Shown here piece after piece: positions 16,998-26,342 of a stretch of DNA of 64,000 nucleotides (the stretch's first letter is position 1; each line of letters begins with the position of its first letter). The notes under the pieces are model-generated. The model saw nothing but the letters and a program-made list of their open reading frames with translations. It was not told where the DNA came from and ran no database searches. A program made the translations under genes and the position numbers. This DNA is from Cupriavidus metallidurans CH34 (GTDB lineage Bacteria; Pseudomonadota; Gammaproteobacteria; Burkholderiales; Burkholderiaceae). The stretch is taken from assembly GCF_000196015.1 (NCBI RefSeq), contig NC_007973.1, positions 1,922,001 through 1,986,000 of the forward strand. Direction: 5' to 3'.

Positions 16998-18626
16998 ATG
17001 ACAACACCCCCCGCGCAGCCGCCGTTCGAGCTGGCTTCGCTACTGACCATCGACGCCAAGGCCGCGCAGATTCGCCTTGGCCAGTCGCGCATGGTGCTGA
17101 TGCACACCGAGGCGCTGAGCTACCTGCGCAAGGAAATCCTCGATACGCTTGGCGTGGAGCGCGGCAAGGGGCTGCTGATCCGCATGGGCTACGCGCAAGG
17201 CATGCGCGATGCCGAGATGGTCAAGCGCGAGCGCAGTGAAGAACTGGCCAGTTCGCCCAACGATGCCTTCCTTTGGGGGCCGCAGTTGCACATGCTCGAA
17301 GGCGTCACGCGCGTGGACCCGGTTCGCCTGGAGATCGACCGCGACACCGGCCACTTCTATGGCGAGTTTCTCTGGCAGGACTCATGGGAGGGCGAAGCGC
17401 CCGTGATGGAGTCCCTGCCCCGCGAGGAGTCTGGCTGCTGGGTGCAGCTTGGCTACGCATCGGGCTACAGCAGCACGTTCATGGACCGGCTGGTCATCTA
17501 CAAGGAAACCGAATGCGAGCGGCGCGGCGACAGTCTCTGCCGCATCGTCGGCAAGCCGGCCGAGACGTGGAACGACCCCGACTACCTGAAGTACTTCGAA
17601 CCCGACTCCGTCATCAGCGACCTGCTCACCCTGCAGCAGGAAGTCAGCACACTGCGCGAAACACTGTGTGGCGCGAACCAGGGCAACCTGATCGGCCAGT
17701 CGCCGGCGTTCCGTGAAGCCTTCAACCTGCTTTCCGCCGCGGCAGACAGCCATATCACCGTGCTGCTGACGGGCGAGACCGGTGCCGGCAAGGAGATGTT
17801 CGCGCGCTGGCTGCACGATCACGGCCCGCGCGGCGAGCAGCCGTTCGTCGCGGTCAACTGCGCGGCGATCCCGCACGAGTTGATCGAATCCGAGCTGTTC
17901 GGCGTGGAAAAAGGCGCCTACACGGGCGCCCAGCAGTCGCGCCCCGGCCGCTTTGAACGCGCGCATGGCGGCACCCTGTTCCTCGACGAAATCGGCGACC
18001 TGCCGCCGGCCGCGCAGGTCAAGCTGCTGCGCGTGCTGCAGAACAACGAAGTGGAACGGCTCGGTGGCGTGGAGGCGCGCAAGGTCAACGTCCGCCTGAT
18101 CGCCGCCACCAACGTCAATCTGGCGCAGGCGATCAAGCACGGCCAGTTTCGTGCTGACCTGTTCTACCGGATCAGCACCTATCCGATCTCGATCCCCGCC
18201 CTGCGCGAGCGCAAGGAAGACATCCCCGAGCTCGCCCAGTCATTCATCCAGCGCTTCAACGCGCTGTATCAGAAGCAGGTGCGCGGCTTGAGCACGCGGG
18301 CGCGCGATGCGCTGGTGCAATACCCGTGGCCCGGCAATATCCGCGAACTCGAAAACATGATCGAGCGTGGCGTCTTGCTGGCGCCTGCCACCGGGATGAT
18401 CGACGTCGCTCATCTGTTTGCCAGCCAGCAGGCTGCCGGTAGCGAGGAGCCCAGCCAGGATGCCGACGCGCTGATCGAAAAACTGCTCAACCAGCAGGTG
18501 TCCCTGCCGCAAATCGAAGCCAAGCTGATGCAACTGGCGATGACGACGACGCGTGGCAACCTGTCGTCGGCGGCGCGGATGCTGGGGATCACGCGGCCGC
18601 AGCTGGCGTATCGGTTGAAGAAGTAG
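16998..18626 (+). CDS. dmpR: Sigma-54-dependent phenol-responsive activator (DmpR/MopR type)
   Basis: 542 aa. The N-terminal sensor and V4R domain runs to about residue 210, the AAA+ domain from about 230 to 465, and a Fis-type helix-turn-helix ends the protein. Walker A is GETGAGKE (259-266), the sigma-54 contact loop GAYTGA is at 306-311, and Walker B is TLFLDEI. Aligning by zinc-site spacing with MopR puts C147, E170, C173 and C181 at the zinc ligands, and H98 and W126 at the phenol-hydroxyl contacts. This supports phenol as effector. Started at 16998 (AAGG upstream); an ATG at 16863 in frame overlaps the activator site. Confidence 0.92.
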   Translation: MTTPPAQPPFELASLLTIDAKAAQIRLGQSRMVLMHTEALSYLRKEILDTLGVERGKGLLIRMGYAQGMRDAEMVKRERSEELASSPNDAFLWGPQLHMLEGVTRVDPVRLEIDRDTGHFYGEFLWQDSWEGEAPVMESLPREESGCWVQLGYASGYSSTFMDRLVIYKETECERRGDSLCRIVGKPAETWNDPDYLKYFEPDSVISDLLTLQQEVSTLRETLCGANQGNLIGQSPAFREAFNLLSAAADSHITVLLTGETGAGKEMFARWLHDHGPRGEQPFVAVNCAAIPHELIESELFGVEKGAYTGAQQSRPGRFERAHGGTLFLDEIGDLPPAAQVKLLRVLQNNEVERLGGVEARKVNVRLIAATNVNLAQAIKHGQFRADLFYRISTYPISIPALRERKEDIPELAQSFIQRFNALYQKQVRGLSTRARDALVQYPWPGNIRELENMIERGVLLAPATGMIDVAHLFASQQAAGSEEPSQDADALIEKLLNQQVSLPQIEAKLMQLAMTTTRGNLSSAARMLGITRPQLAYRLKK

Positions 18627-18674
18627 GGTTGGGACAGATGGCCCAGCCCGCTCGACACCCGAGTTATTAAGTAT

Positions 18675-18709
18675 TTACCCTAGGTTTTCATATAACCAGA
18701 AAAGGGTAA
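18675..18709. promoter_or_regulatory. Candidate operator of GntR/FadR regulator
   Basis: Nested dyads just upstream of the regulator start: outer TTACCCT (18675-18681) with AGGGTAA (18703-18709), inner GGTT-N7-AACC (18683-18697). Position suggests autoregulation. Binding is inferred from symmetry only. Confidence 0.45.
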
Positions 18710-18720
18710 GGTGTCGTCCC

Positions 18721-19419
18721 ATGCAGACCCGACCCATCACCCTGACCGAGCGCGTCATCCAGCAGTTGCGTGGCGAGATTGCCGACGGCACGTTTCCCGT
18801 GGGCGCCCGGCTTCCGACCGGCAAGCAACTGGCCGAGCGCTACGGTGTCAGCGCTGCCGTGATCCGCGAGGTGACCGAGCATCTGCGGTCGCTTGGGATG
18901 GTCGAAAGCCGCCAGGGTCTGGGCAGCACTGTGCGTTCCCGCGTCAGTGACAGCGGTTTCCGTCTGAGCGGCGGCGCCGATAACACCGATCTGGCCGATA
19001 TTTTCGAGCTGCGCCTTGATCTGGAAAGTGCCGCTGCCGCGATGGCCGCGTTGCACCGGACGGAGCAGGACATTGCCCGCATGGGCGCTCTGCTCGACGC
19101 ACTGGCGGCCCAGCTTGATGATGCCGATCACGGCGTGGAACCCGATATCCAGTTCCATATCGCCATCGCCACGGCCACGCACAACAAGTACTACCTGCAG
19201 CTACTGCAGTACATGACGCTGCAATTGCATCAGGCGGTGCGCACCGCGCGCCTGAATTCCAGCCGGCAGCCGGGCCTGCCCGAGCAGGTCCATGCCGAGC
19301 ACGTGGCGATCTTCGATGCGATCCGCGCCCGCGATGCCGCGCAGGCCCGCCTGCACGCCGCCGCGCACCTGCGCAACGCCGCCGCCCGGCTTGGCCTGCC
19401 CATGCGCCAGCCCCGCTGA
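18721..19419 (+). CDS. GntR-family regulator, FadR subfamily
   Basis: 232 aa. The N-terminal winged helix contains the signature GEIADGTFPVGARLPTGKQLAERYGVSAAVIREVTEHL (about residues 18-55). A C-terminal FCD-type all-helical ligand domain has the metal-binding residues of this class (FELRLDLES; H at IQFHIAIA; H in AEHVAIFDAI). FCD regulators commonly respond to hydroxy- or dicarboxylic acids. The flavin dehydrogenase that follows 60 bp downstream is the likely target, with the nested dyad upstream of this gene as the site. Confidence 0.85.
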   Translation: MQTRPITLTERVIQQLRGEIADGTFPVGARLPTGKQLAERYGVSAAVIREVTEHLRSLGMVESRQGLGSTVRSRVSDSGFRLSGGADNTDLADIFELRLDLESAAAAMAALHRTEQDIARMGALLDALAAQLDDADHGVEPDIQFHIAIATATHNKYYLQLLQYMTLQLHQAVRTARLNSSRQPGLPEQVHAEHVAIFDAIRARDAAQARLHAAAHLRNAAARLGLPMRQPR

Positions 19420-19479
19420 CGATTTCGCCCGATGCCCGCTTAACTTCTACTTATCTCCGCCTTTTCCCGACCGCAGATC

Positions 19480-20892
19480 ATGTCCGATACGAACTTCGCG
19501 CAACGCCTGACCGAAACCCTGGGCCCCGACGTCGTGACCACCGCACCCGACGACGTGGCACCCTGGCTCTCCGACTGGCGTGGCCTCTACAAGGGCCAGG
19601 CGCAGGCGGTAATCCGTCCGCGCACAACCGAACAGGTGGCGCAGGCGCTGGCGCTGTGCCAGCAGGCTGGTGTGCCCGTGGTGCCGCGCGGTGGCAATAC
19701 CGGCCTGTGTGGCGGCGCCGCTCCGGACGGCAACCAGACCAACGTCGTGCTCAGCCTCGATCGCATGGACAAGATCCGCTCGATCGACACGATCGCCAAC
19801 ACAATGGTGGTCGAGGCTGGCTGCATTCTCGGCAACCTGCGCCGTGCCGCCGAGGACGCCGACCGCCTGTTCCCGCTGTCGCTGGCCGCCGAGGACTCCT
19901 GCCAGATCGGTGGCAACCTGGCCACCAACGCCGGCGGCGTCAACGTGGTGCGCTATGGCATGACGCGCGAACTGGTGCTCGGCGTTGAAGCCGTGCTGCC
20001 GAACGGCGAGATCTTTCACGGCCTGCGCACGCTGCGCAAGGACAACACCGGATACGACCTCAAGCAGTTGCTGATCGGCTCGGAAGGCACGCTCGGCATC
20101 ATCACCGCCGCCGCGCTGCGCCTGCTGCCGCGCGCCGATTCCCGCGCCGTGGTGCTGGCCGCGGTGGAATCGCCCAAGCAAGCGCTGGAACTGTTCTCGC
20201 TGCTGTTCGCGCGCTGCGGCGCACGGTTGCAGGCCTATGAGTTCTTTACCGGCGCCTGCCTGGATCTGGTGCTGACCCATGTCGAGGGCATTCATGCCCC
20301 GTTTGCAGAACGTTATCCGGCCTACGTGCTGGTCGAGATCGCGGACACAGCGCCCGAGGATGTGCTCAACGCCCTGCTCGAATCGGTCATCGGCGATGCG
20401 CTCGAACAGGGCCTGTGCCTGGATGCCGCCGTCTCGGCCTCACTGGCGCAGTTGCAGAGCCTGTGGCGTCTGCGCGAGGAAATCTCCGAGGCCCAGCGTG
20501 CCGACGGGCTGCACCTGAAGCACGACGTATCCCTGCCGATCGAAGCCATTCCGGACTTCATGACCTCGATGGAAACCCGTCTGGCCGCGCGTCACCCGGG
20601 CGTCCGCCCCTTTATCTTCGGCCACTTCGGCGATGGCAACCTGCACTACAACCTGTCCCGTCCGCTTGGCGCCGATCCGAAATGGGCGCTCAATGAAGGC
20701 AAGGCCGTCAGCGAGGACGTGCTGGAAGAGGTGGCCCGCTACGACGGCAGCATCAGCGCCGAGCACGGCATCGGCCAGCTCAAGCGGGAGTCGTTCCTGG
20801 CGCTCAAGGACCCGCTCGAATTGCGCCTGATGCGAGCCATCAAGCAGGTATTCGATCCGAGCGGGATCATGAATCCGGGCAAGCTGCTCTAA
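19480..20892 (+). CDS. FAD-linked D-2-hydroxyacid dehydrogenase (GlcD/D-2-hydroxyglutarate type)
   Basis: 470 aa. The PCMH-type FAD domain contains VVPRGGNTGLCGGA (about residues 67-80) and SLAAEDSCQIGGNLATNAGG. The C-terminal FAD-oxidase domain ends in ISAEHGIGQLKRESF and FDPSGIMNPGKLL. HFGDGNLHYN carries the metal-binding histidines of D-2-hydroxyglutarate and D-lactate dehydrogenases. It would oxidise a D-2-hydroxyacid to the oxoacid and pass electrons to a quinone, cytochrome or ETF. Separate GlcE and GlcF subunits are absent, so a single-subunit enzyme is more likely than glycolate oxidase. Confidence 0.85.
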   Translation: MSDTNFAQRLTETLGPDVVTTAPDDVAPWLSDWRGLYKGQAQAVIRPRTTEQVAQALALCQQAGVPVVPRGGNTGLCGGAAPDGNQTNVVLSLDRMDKIRSIDTIANTMVVEAGCILGNLRRAAEDADRLFPLSLAAEDSCQIGGNLATNAGGVNVVRYGMTRELVLGVEAVLPNGEIFHGLRTLRKDNTGYDLKQLLIGSEGTLGIITAAALRLLPRADSRAVVLAAVESPKQALELFSLLFARCGARLQAYEFFTGACLDLVLTHVEGIHAPFAERYPAYVLVEIADTAPEDVLNALLESVIGDALEQGLCLDAAVSASLAQLQSLWRLREEISEAQRADGLHLKHDVSLPIEAIPDFMTSMETRLAARHPGVRPFIFGHFGDGNLHYNLSRPLGADPKWALNEGKAVSEDVLEEVARYDGSISAEHGIGQLKRESFLALKDPLELRLMRAIKQVFDPSGIMNPGKLL

Positions 20893-21010
20893 ATTTGGGC
20901 CAGTCATCGGCCATTTTGCGACCCTTGTAACGGGCCGCCTGCCGGCCACCGCCACTCGCTATACTGGGGGCCTTTCTCGGCATTCGTCCGTTTTCGCGAC
21001 GCATCTTAAA

Positions 21011-22219
21011 TTGGCTGATCCAGACCTGAGCAAGCTGAAAATCGATCGTAGCGCCATGGCGCCCGCCCAGCGCCGCCGCCGTCCCTGGCTGCGCTACGCG
21101 ATCATCGCGGTGGTGATCCTCGTGCTGGCCGGCATCGGCCTGAAGCTGGCCGGGCCCCAGACCGTGGAAACGGCGACGGTCACTTCGGCATACCCGTCGC
21201 AAAACTTCACGCTGCTCAACGCTACGGGTTACGTGGTGCCACAGCGCAAGGCGGCGGTAGCATCTAAGGCGCAGGGCCGGCTGGAGTGGCTTGGTGTGCT
21301 GGAAGGCTCCCGCGTCAAGAAGGATGAGATCATCGCGCGGATCGAAAGCCGCGACGTCGAGGCGTCCGCCGCGCAGGCGCGAGCCCAGGTCCAGGTAGCC
21401 GAAGCCAATCTGGCATTGCAACAGGCCGAACTGCGTGACGCCGATGTCAATCTGCGCCGGTCGAAGGAACTGCTTGCGCCGGCAGCGATTTCCCAACAGC
21501 AATACGATTCCGATCTGGCGCGCTACAACAAGGCGCGCGCGTCGATCAGCAATTCGGAGGCGTCGATCACCTCGGCCAAGGCCAATGCCCGCGCCGCTGA
21601 AGTGGCGGTGGAGCAGACCGTGGTTCGCGCGCCGTTCGACGGTGTGGTGCTGATCAAGCATGCCAACGTCGGCGACAACATTACCCCGTTCTCGGCGGCC
21701 GCCGACACCAAGGGTGCGATCGTGACCATCGCCGACATGTCCACGCTCGAAGTGGAAGCGGACGTAGCGGAATCCAATATCGCGAAGATCACGGTCGAGC
21801 AGCCCTGCGAGGTTCTGCTCGATGCCCTGCCGAACCTGCGCCAGGAGGGCCGCGTGTCACGCATTGTCCCGACCGTCGACCGGTCAAAGGCGACCGTGCT
21901 GGTCAAGATCCGCTTCGTCGATCGCGACCCGCGCGTGCTGCCGGACATGAGCGCCAAGATCGCCTTCCTTTCCAAGCCGGTGGCACCTGCCGAAAACAAG
22001 CCTCTGACGGCCATCCAGCCATCGGCCGTGGTCGAGCGCGACGGCAAGCCCGTGGTGTTCCTGGTGCAGGACGGCAGGGCAAAACAGGCGCCCGTGACGC
22101 GCGGCGCGAAGATCGGCGAACTGCTGGCCGTTCAGGGCGTGAAGCCGGGCGATGTGGTGGTGCTAGCGCCGTCCGAGAAGCTGGGCGACGGCAGCAAGGT
22201 CTCCGTCGCAAAGAAGTGA
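21011..22219 (+). CDS. Periplasmic adaptor (HlyD/MacA family) of an ABC exporter
   Basis: 402 aa with one N-terminal membrane anchor (about residues 27-46), a biotinyl-lipoyl-like half motif around RLEWLGVLEGSRVKKDEII, a coiled-coil hairpin (ASAAQARAQVQVAEANLALQ onward), and a beta-barrel domain. It would link the inner-membrane ABC transporter to the outer membrane or periplasm. The TTG at 21011 is chosen because it gives ADPDLSKLKIDRS, a conserved kind of start for these adaptors. An in-frame ATG at 21056 is the alternative. First of four genes transcribed together. Confidence 0.85.
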   Translation: MADPDLSKLKIDRSAMAPAQRRRRPWLRYAIIAVVILVLAGIGLKLAGPQTVETATVTSAYPSQNFTLLNATGYVVPQRKAAVASKAQGRLEWLGVLEGSRVKKDEIIARIESRDVEASAAQARAQVQVAEANLALQQAELRDADVNLRRSKELLAPAAISQQQYDSDLARYNKARASISNSEASITSAKANARAAEVAVEQTVVRAPFDGVVLIKHANVGDNITPFSAAADTKGAIVTIADMSTLEVEADVAESNIAKITVEQPCEVLLDALPNLRQEGRVSRIVPTVDRSKATVLVKIRFVDRDPRVLPDMSAKIAFLSKPVAPAENKPLTAIQPSAVVERDGKPVVFLVQDGRAKQAPVTRGAKIGELLAVQGVKPGDVVVLAPSEKLGDGSKVSVAKK

Positions 22220-22241
22220 CCGGAAGGAAGTGACCGCCATC

Positions 22242-22946
22242 ATGTCCGCCGCTCCCCTCGTTTCGATCCGCCATTTGGCCAAGTCGTATCAGCGCGGCGC
22301 CCAGACCGTACCGGTGCTGTCCGATATCTCGCTCGATATTGCCGAAGGCGACTTTATCGCGCTGATGGGACCGTCCGGATCCGGCAAGAGCACGCTGCTG
22401 AACCTGATCGCCGGCATCGACCGGCCCGACAGCGGCGAGCTGATCGTGGGCGGCGTCGATATCTCCGACCTGCCCGAATCCGCGCTGGCCGACTGGCGAG
22501 CGGCCCATGTCGGCTTCATCTTCCAGTTCTATAACCTGATGCCGGTGCTGACAGCGTTCGAGAACGTGGAACTGCCGCTGATGCTGACCCGGCTGTCGCG
22601 CGCGGAACGGCGAGAGCGTGTGGAACTGGTGCTCCGCATGGTCAATCTGGCCGACCGGATGGATCACTACCCGTCCGAGCTCTCCGGCGGCCAGCAGCAA
22701 CGCGTGGCGATCGCGCGGGCACTGATCACCGACCCGACGCTGATCGTCGCGGACGAGCCCACCGGCGACCTCGACCGCACCTCGGCCACGGAGATCCTGA
22801 CGATGCTCCAGCGGCTCAACGCCGACGTCGGCAAGACCATCATCATGGTCACGCACGATGCCCATGCCGCCGAAGCGGCCAAATCGCTCGTCCATCTGGA
22901 AAAAGGCGAGCTGACCAACAGCGTCGCCACCACGGCATCGCGCTGA
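22242..22946 (+). CDS. ABC transporter ATP-binding protein (MacB/LolD type)
   Basis: 234 aa. Walker A is MGPSGSGKSTLL, the Q-loop lies in IFQFYNLMPVLTAFENVELP, the ABC signature is LSGGQQQRVAIARAL, and Walker B is LIVADEPTGDLD. The PVLTAFENVELP segment is typical of the LolD/MacB class that powers FtsX-like permeases. GGAAGGAAG precedes the ATG at 22242; a GTG at 22230 sits inside that site. The gene follows the adaptor by 22 bp. Confidence 0.9.
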   Translation: MSAAPLVSIRHLAKSYQRGAQTVPVLSDISLDIAEGDFIALMGPSGSGKSTLLNLIAGIDRPDSGELIVGGVDISDLPESALADWRAAHVGFIFQFYNLMPVLTAFENVELPLMLTRLSRAERRERVELVLRMVNLADRMDHYPSELSGGQQQRVAIARALITDPTLIVADEPTGDLDRTSATEILTMLQRLNADVGKTIIMVTHDAHAAEAAKSLVHLEKGELTNSVATTASR

Positions 22947-22948
22947 TC

Positions 22949-24103
22949 ATGTACCTGGCCAAGCTGATCACCCGCAATGCCATGCGCCACAAGCTGCGCA
23001 CGGCGCTGACCGTGCTCGGCCTGGTGATCGCCGTACTGGCGTACGGGCTGCTACAAACCGTGGTCGATGCGTGGTACGCGGGCGCTTCGGCCGCATCGAA
23101 TGCCCGGCTGGTGACGCGCAATGCGATCTCGCTGACCTTCACCCTGCCGCTGAGCTACGAGAACCGCATCAAGGGCGTGGACGGCGTGACCATGGTGGCG
23201 CGGTCCAACTGGTTTGGCGGGGTCTATCGCGACCCAAAGAACTTCTTCGCGCAGTTCGCCGTTTCCGACAACTACCTCGATCTTTACCCCGAATTCATCG
23301 TGCCGCCTACCCAACGCGCCGATTACGAGCGCGACCGCCGGGGCGCGCTGATCGGGAGGCAGTTGGCCGACCAGTACGGCTTCAAGATCGGCGACGTCAT
23401 TCCAATCAAGGGCACGATCTACCCCGGCACCTGGGACTTCGTCGTGCGCGGCATTATGGAAGGCCGCGACGAAAGCACGATCACGCGCCAGATGGTGTTC
23501 CACTGGGACTACCTGAACGAGACCGTACGCAAGAAGACCGCCCGCCAGGCTGACCAGGTGGGTGTTTACGTGATCGGCGTCGACAATCCGGACAACGCGG
23601 CGGCCATCTCGCGCGCCGTGGACAACGTATTCAAGAACTCCCTGGCGGAGACGTTGACCGAAACCGAGCAGGCCTTCCAGCTTGGCTTTGTGGCGATGTC
23701 GAACCAGATCATCGCCGCGATCCGGGTGGTGTCCTACGTAGTGATCGTGATCGTCATGGCGGTGATGGCCAATGCCATGGCGATGAGCGCGCGCGAACGG
23801 ATCACCGAGTACGCCACACTCAAGGCGCTCGGCTTTGGGCCGGGCTTTCTGTCGATGCTGGTATTTGGCGAGTCGCTGATCATCAGCGCTTTTGGTGGCG
23901 GGCTGGGGATGCTGCTGACCCCACCAGCGGCGCGATTCTTCAAGCAGGCCGTGGGCGGCGTCTTTCCGGTCTTCACCGTGTCACACGACACCATGGCCAT
24001 GCAGGCCGCGTGCGCACTGGTGGTCGGCCTCGCGGCCGCCATCGTCCCCGCGGTGCAGGCGGCGCGCGTGCGCATCGTCGAGGGCCTGCGGGCCATCGGG
24101 TAA
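22949..24103 (+). CDS. ABC transporter permease, FtsX/MacB fold (first)
   Basis: 384 aa. One membrane span near the N-terminus (TALTVLGLVIAVLAYGLLQT), a large periplasmic domain of about 220 residues, and three C-terminal spans beginning near VVSYVVIVIVMAVMANAMAM, the MacB-type topology. The ARERITEYATLKALGFG segment is the usual coupling region contacting the ATPase. It starts 2 bp after the ATPase stop. It is likely to pair with the second permease as a heterodimer. Confidence 0.88.
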   Translation: MYLAKLITRNAMRHKLRTALTVLGLVIAVLAYGLLQTVVDAWYAGASAASNARLVTRNAISLTFTLPLSYENRIKGVDGVTMVARSNWFGGVYRDPKNFFAQFAVSDNYLDLYPEFIVPPTQRADYERDRRGALIGRQLADQYGFKIGDVIPIKGTIYPGTWDFVVRGIMEGRDESTITRQMVFHWDYLNETVRKKTARQADQVGVYVIGVDNPDNAAAISRAVDNVFKNSLAETLTETEQAFQLGFVAMSNQIIAAIRVVSYVVIVIVMAVMANAMAMSARERITEYATLKALGFGPGFLSMLVFGESLIISAFGGGLGMLLTPPAARFFKQAVGGVFPVFTVSHDTMAMQAACALVVGLAAAIVPAVQAARVRIVEGLRAIG

Positions 24104-24108
24104 TTCGG

Positions 24109-25275
24109 ATGGTCATCCCGCTCCACTACATCGCACGCAACGTCTGGGCACGGCGCCTGACCACCACGCTGACCGCAGGCGGGCTGGCGCTGGTCGTGTT
24201 CGTATTCGCGACCATGCTGATGCTCGACGCCGGCCTCAAGCGGACGCTGGTGACGACTGGGGAACGTGACAACGTCGTGCTGATCCGCAAGGGCGCCGAA
24301 ACCGAGATACAGAGCGCGATATCGCGCGATCAGGCGGCGGCCATGGAGATGCATTCGGCCGTTGCGTTGACCCCGGAAGGCAGGCCGATGTCATCACGCG
24401 AGGCCGTGGTGCTGATCTCGCTGACCAAGACCGGCTACACCACGCCTTCCAATGTGGTGATTCGCGGCATTACCCCGCTGGGGGTGGAGATGCGGCCGCA
24501 GGTCAGGCTGACCCGGGGACGCATGTTCAAGCCGGGCTCGTCGGAAATCATTGTCGGGAGCAGCATCGCCAAGGGTTATGACAACGTCAGCATCGGCGAC
24601 CATCTGCGATTTGCCCAGCGGGACTGGACCGTGGTTGGCCACTTCGACGCCGGCGGCAGCGGGTTCGATTCCGAGATCTGGGGCGACGTGGACCAGTTGA
24701 TGCAGTCGTTCCGGCGCACCAGCTATTCCTCTATGGCGGTCCGGTTGGCCGACTCGGACGCGTTCGATCGTTTTCGCGCCGATATCGACGTCGACCCGCG
24801 TCTGGCTAATGAAGCCAAGCGCGAGCAGCAGTTCTACAGCGACCAGTCGAAGGCGCTATCGGCGTTCATCAACATCCTGGGGCTGACGCTGACCACGATC
24901 TTCTCGGTCGCCGCGATGATCGGCGCGATGATCACCATGTATGCGTCGGTGGCGAACCGCGTTGGCGAGATCGGCACCCTGCGCGCGCTGGGCTTCCAGC
25001 GCATCAACGTGCTCGCGGCCTTCCTGATCGAGGCCGTGCTGCTCGGCCTGGTTGGTGGGGTCGCCGGTCTGCTCTGCGCCTCGCTGATGCAATTCGCGTC
25101 GTTCTCGACCACGAACTTTCAGACCTTCGCCGATCTGTCGTTCCGCTTCGTGCTGACACCCGGGATCGTGATCAAAACACTGCTGTTCTCGATGACGATG
25201 GGCCTGATCGGCGGCTTCCTGCCGGCGCTCAGGGCGTCGCGGCTGAATATCGTGGATGCGCTGCGGGCGCGTTGA
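24109..25275 (+). CDS. ABC transporter permease, FtsX/MacB fold (second)
   Basis: 388 aa, with the same layout as the preceding permease: N-terminal span, periplasmic domain, and three C-terminal spans with ANRVGEIGTLRALGFQRINV as coupling segment. The ATG at 24109 lies 5 bp after the previous stop. Having two distinct permeases with one ATPase and one adaptor differs from the single fused MacB. It is closer to LolCDE-like or DevBCA-like exporters. The substrate is unknown. No outer-membrane channel gene is adjacent. Confidence 0.86.
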   Translation: MVIPLHYIARNVWARRLTTTLTAGGLALVVFVFATMLMLDAGLKRTLVTTGERDNVVLIRKGAETEIQSAISRDQAAAMEMHSAVALTPEGRPMSSREAVVLISLTKTGYTTPSNVVIRGITPLGVEMRPQVRLTRGRMFKPGSSEIIVGSSIAKGYDNVSIGDHLRFAQRDWTVVGHFDAGGSGFDSEIWGDVDQLMQSFRRTSYSSMAVRLADSDAFDRFRADIDVDPRLANEAKREQQFYSDQSKALSAFINILGLTLTTIFSVAAMIGAMITMYASVANRVGEIGTLRALGFQRINVLAAFLIEAVLLGLVGGVAGLLCASLMQFASFSTTNFQTFADLSFRFVLTPGIVIKTLLFSMTMGLIGGFLPALRASRLNIVDALRAR

Positions 25276-25323
25276 GCCGACCCGCTGCCTTCTCCCGCTG
25301 TCTTCCCGCCTGCTTTCTCCCCC

Positions 25324-26214
25324 TTACCCCATCACCTCCTCGCAAACCTCCAGCCACGCCCGCGCGGCGTGCGACAGGTAGCGCCCCGGGGACCAGATAT
25401 GGGCCAGCGCCCAGTCCACGGTCGGCTCGGTCAGCCGGGCGACGGCAAGCTTGTCACGGGACTCCAGGCGCGAGAGCAACGGTTCGGGCAGAAAGGTCGT
25501 GCCGAGCCCCGCCGCAGCCATGGATGCCAGGAAGTCCCAGTGCCCGCTCTGCGCCACCACATGGGGCTCGAAGCGAGCATCGGTGAATGCCTGCCGCAGC
25601 ATCCGGGTCAGCGAGAACTCGTCGGTCAGCATGACCAGTGGCTCGTCGCGCAGCGCCGCCAACGTGACCGTGCGGCCACTTGCCCAGGCCGCGCGATGCG
25701 GGCCCACCGCCCAGATCGGGTACTTGGCGAACTGGCGCGTCTCCAGATTGAGCCCGCTGTCTCCGGGCAGCACCGTGGCCCCGACTTCGAGTTCGCCATG
25801 CGCCACCTGCTGCTCCACGATCTTCCCGCCGTGCTCGGAGAGATTCAGTTGCAGATTGGGATATCGTCGTCGAAACGCGCTGACGGCCGGGGAAAAGAAC
25901 AGATTGACCATTGGCGGTACACCGACCGTCAATTGACCGCGCCCAAGTGACGAAAGATCCGCCACCTCGAGCGTCAGCCGATGCACCACGCCGAGCGCTT
26001 CCTGGCCACGGTCATAGACCACCTTGCCGACGTCGGTCAGGCGCACGGTCTTGCCCTCGCGAATCAGCAGTGGCTGCCCCACTTCGTCCTCGAGCTGCTT
26101 GACCATCTTGCTGATGGTCGATTGCGTGACGAAGAGCGAAGATGCGGCCTGCGTGAAGCTTCTCAGGCGCGCGGTCTCCACGAAGTAACGCAGCGCACGA
26201 ATGTCGATCGGCAT
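25324..26214 (-). CDS. LysR-family regulator
   Basis: 296 aa. The N-terminal helix-turn-helix (MPIDIRALRYFVETARLRSFTQAASSLFVTQSTISKMVKQLE) is followed by an effector domain with QLTVGVPPMVNLFFSPAVSAF (about residues 93-113), resembling the CynR/CidR-type group. It is divergent from the FUSC transporter gene. A perfect dyad at 26231-26253 in the shared promoter region is a good candidate for its site. Confidence 0.85.
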   Translation of the reverse strand: MPIDIRALRYFVETARLRSFTQAASSLFVTQSTISKMVKQLEDEVGQPLLIREGKTVRLTDVGKVVYDRGQEALGVVHRLTLEVADLSSLGRGQLTVGVPPMVNLFFSPAVSAFRRRYPNLQLNLSEHGGKIVEQQVAHGELEVGATVLPGDSGLNLETRQFAKYPIWAVGPHRAAWASGRTVTLAALRDEPLVMLTDEFSLTRMLRQAFTDARFEPHVVAQSGHWDFLASMAAAGLGTTFLPEPLLSRLESRDKLAVARLTEPTVDWALAHIWSPGRYLSHAARAWLEVCEEVMG

Positions 26215-26230
26215 GATCCGTTCCCATGAA

Positions 26231-26253
26231 AATTCCGACTACAGACCGGAATT
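26231..26253. promoter_or_regulatory. Candidate LysR operator (AATTCCG-N9-CGGAATT)
   Basis: Perfect 7-bp arms separated by 9 bp between the divergent LysR and FUSC genes. A related shorter dyad, CGGAA-TAC-TTCCG, sits at 28244-28256 before the DPYTDGAHG protein gene. Confidence 0.5.
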
Positions 26254-26293
26254 TTAAATCATGTTTGGAATGTTCGCAGGGCCGTTACACTTC
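26252..26293 (+). repeat. Promoter-region repeat, copy 1
   Basis: TTTTAAATCAT at 26252-26262, a GGAAT at 26267-26271, and TACACTTC at 26286-26293. The same three elements in the same order and nearly the same spacing recur at 28230-28270. This suggests two promoters under common control. Confidence 0.6.
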
Positions 26294-26342
26294 CGCTCCT
26301 ACGCCCCCACCGAGGTCCGGTCGCACCGGCCCCACACAAATC

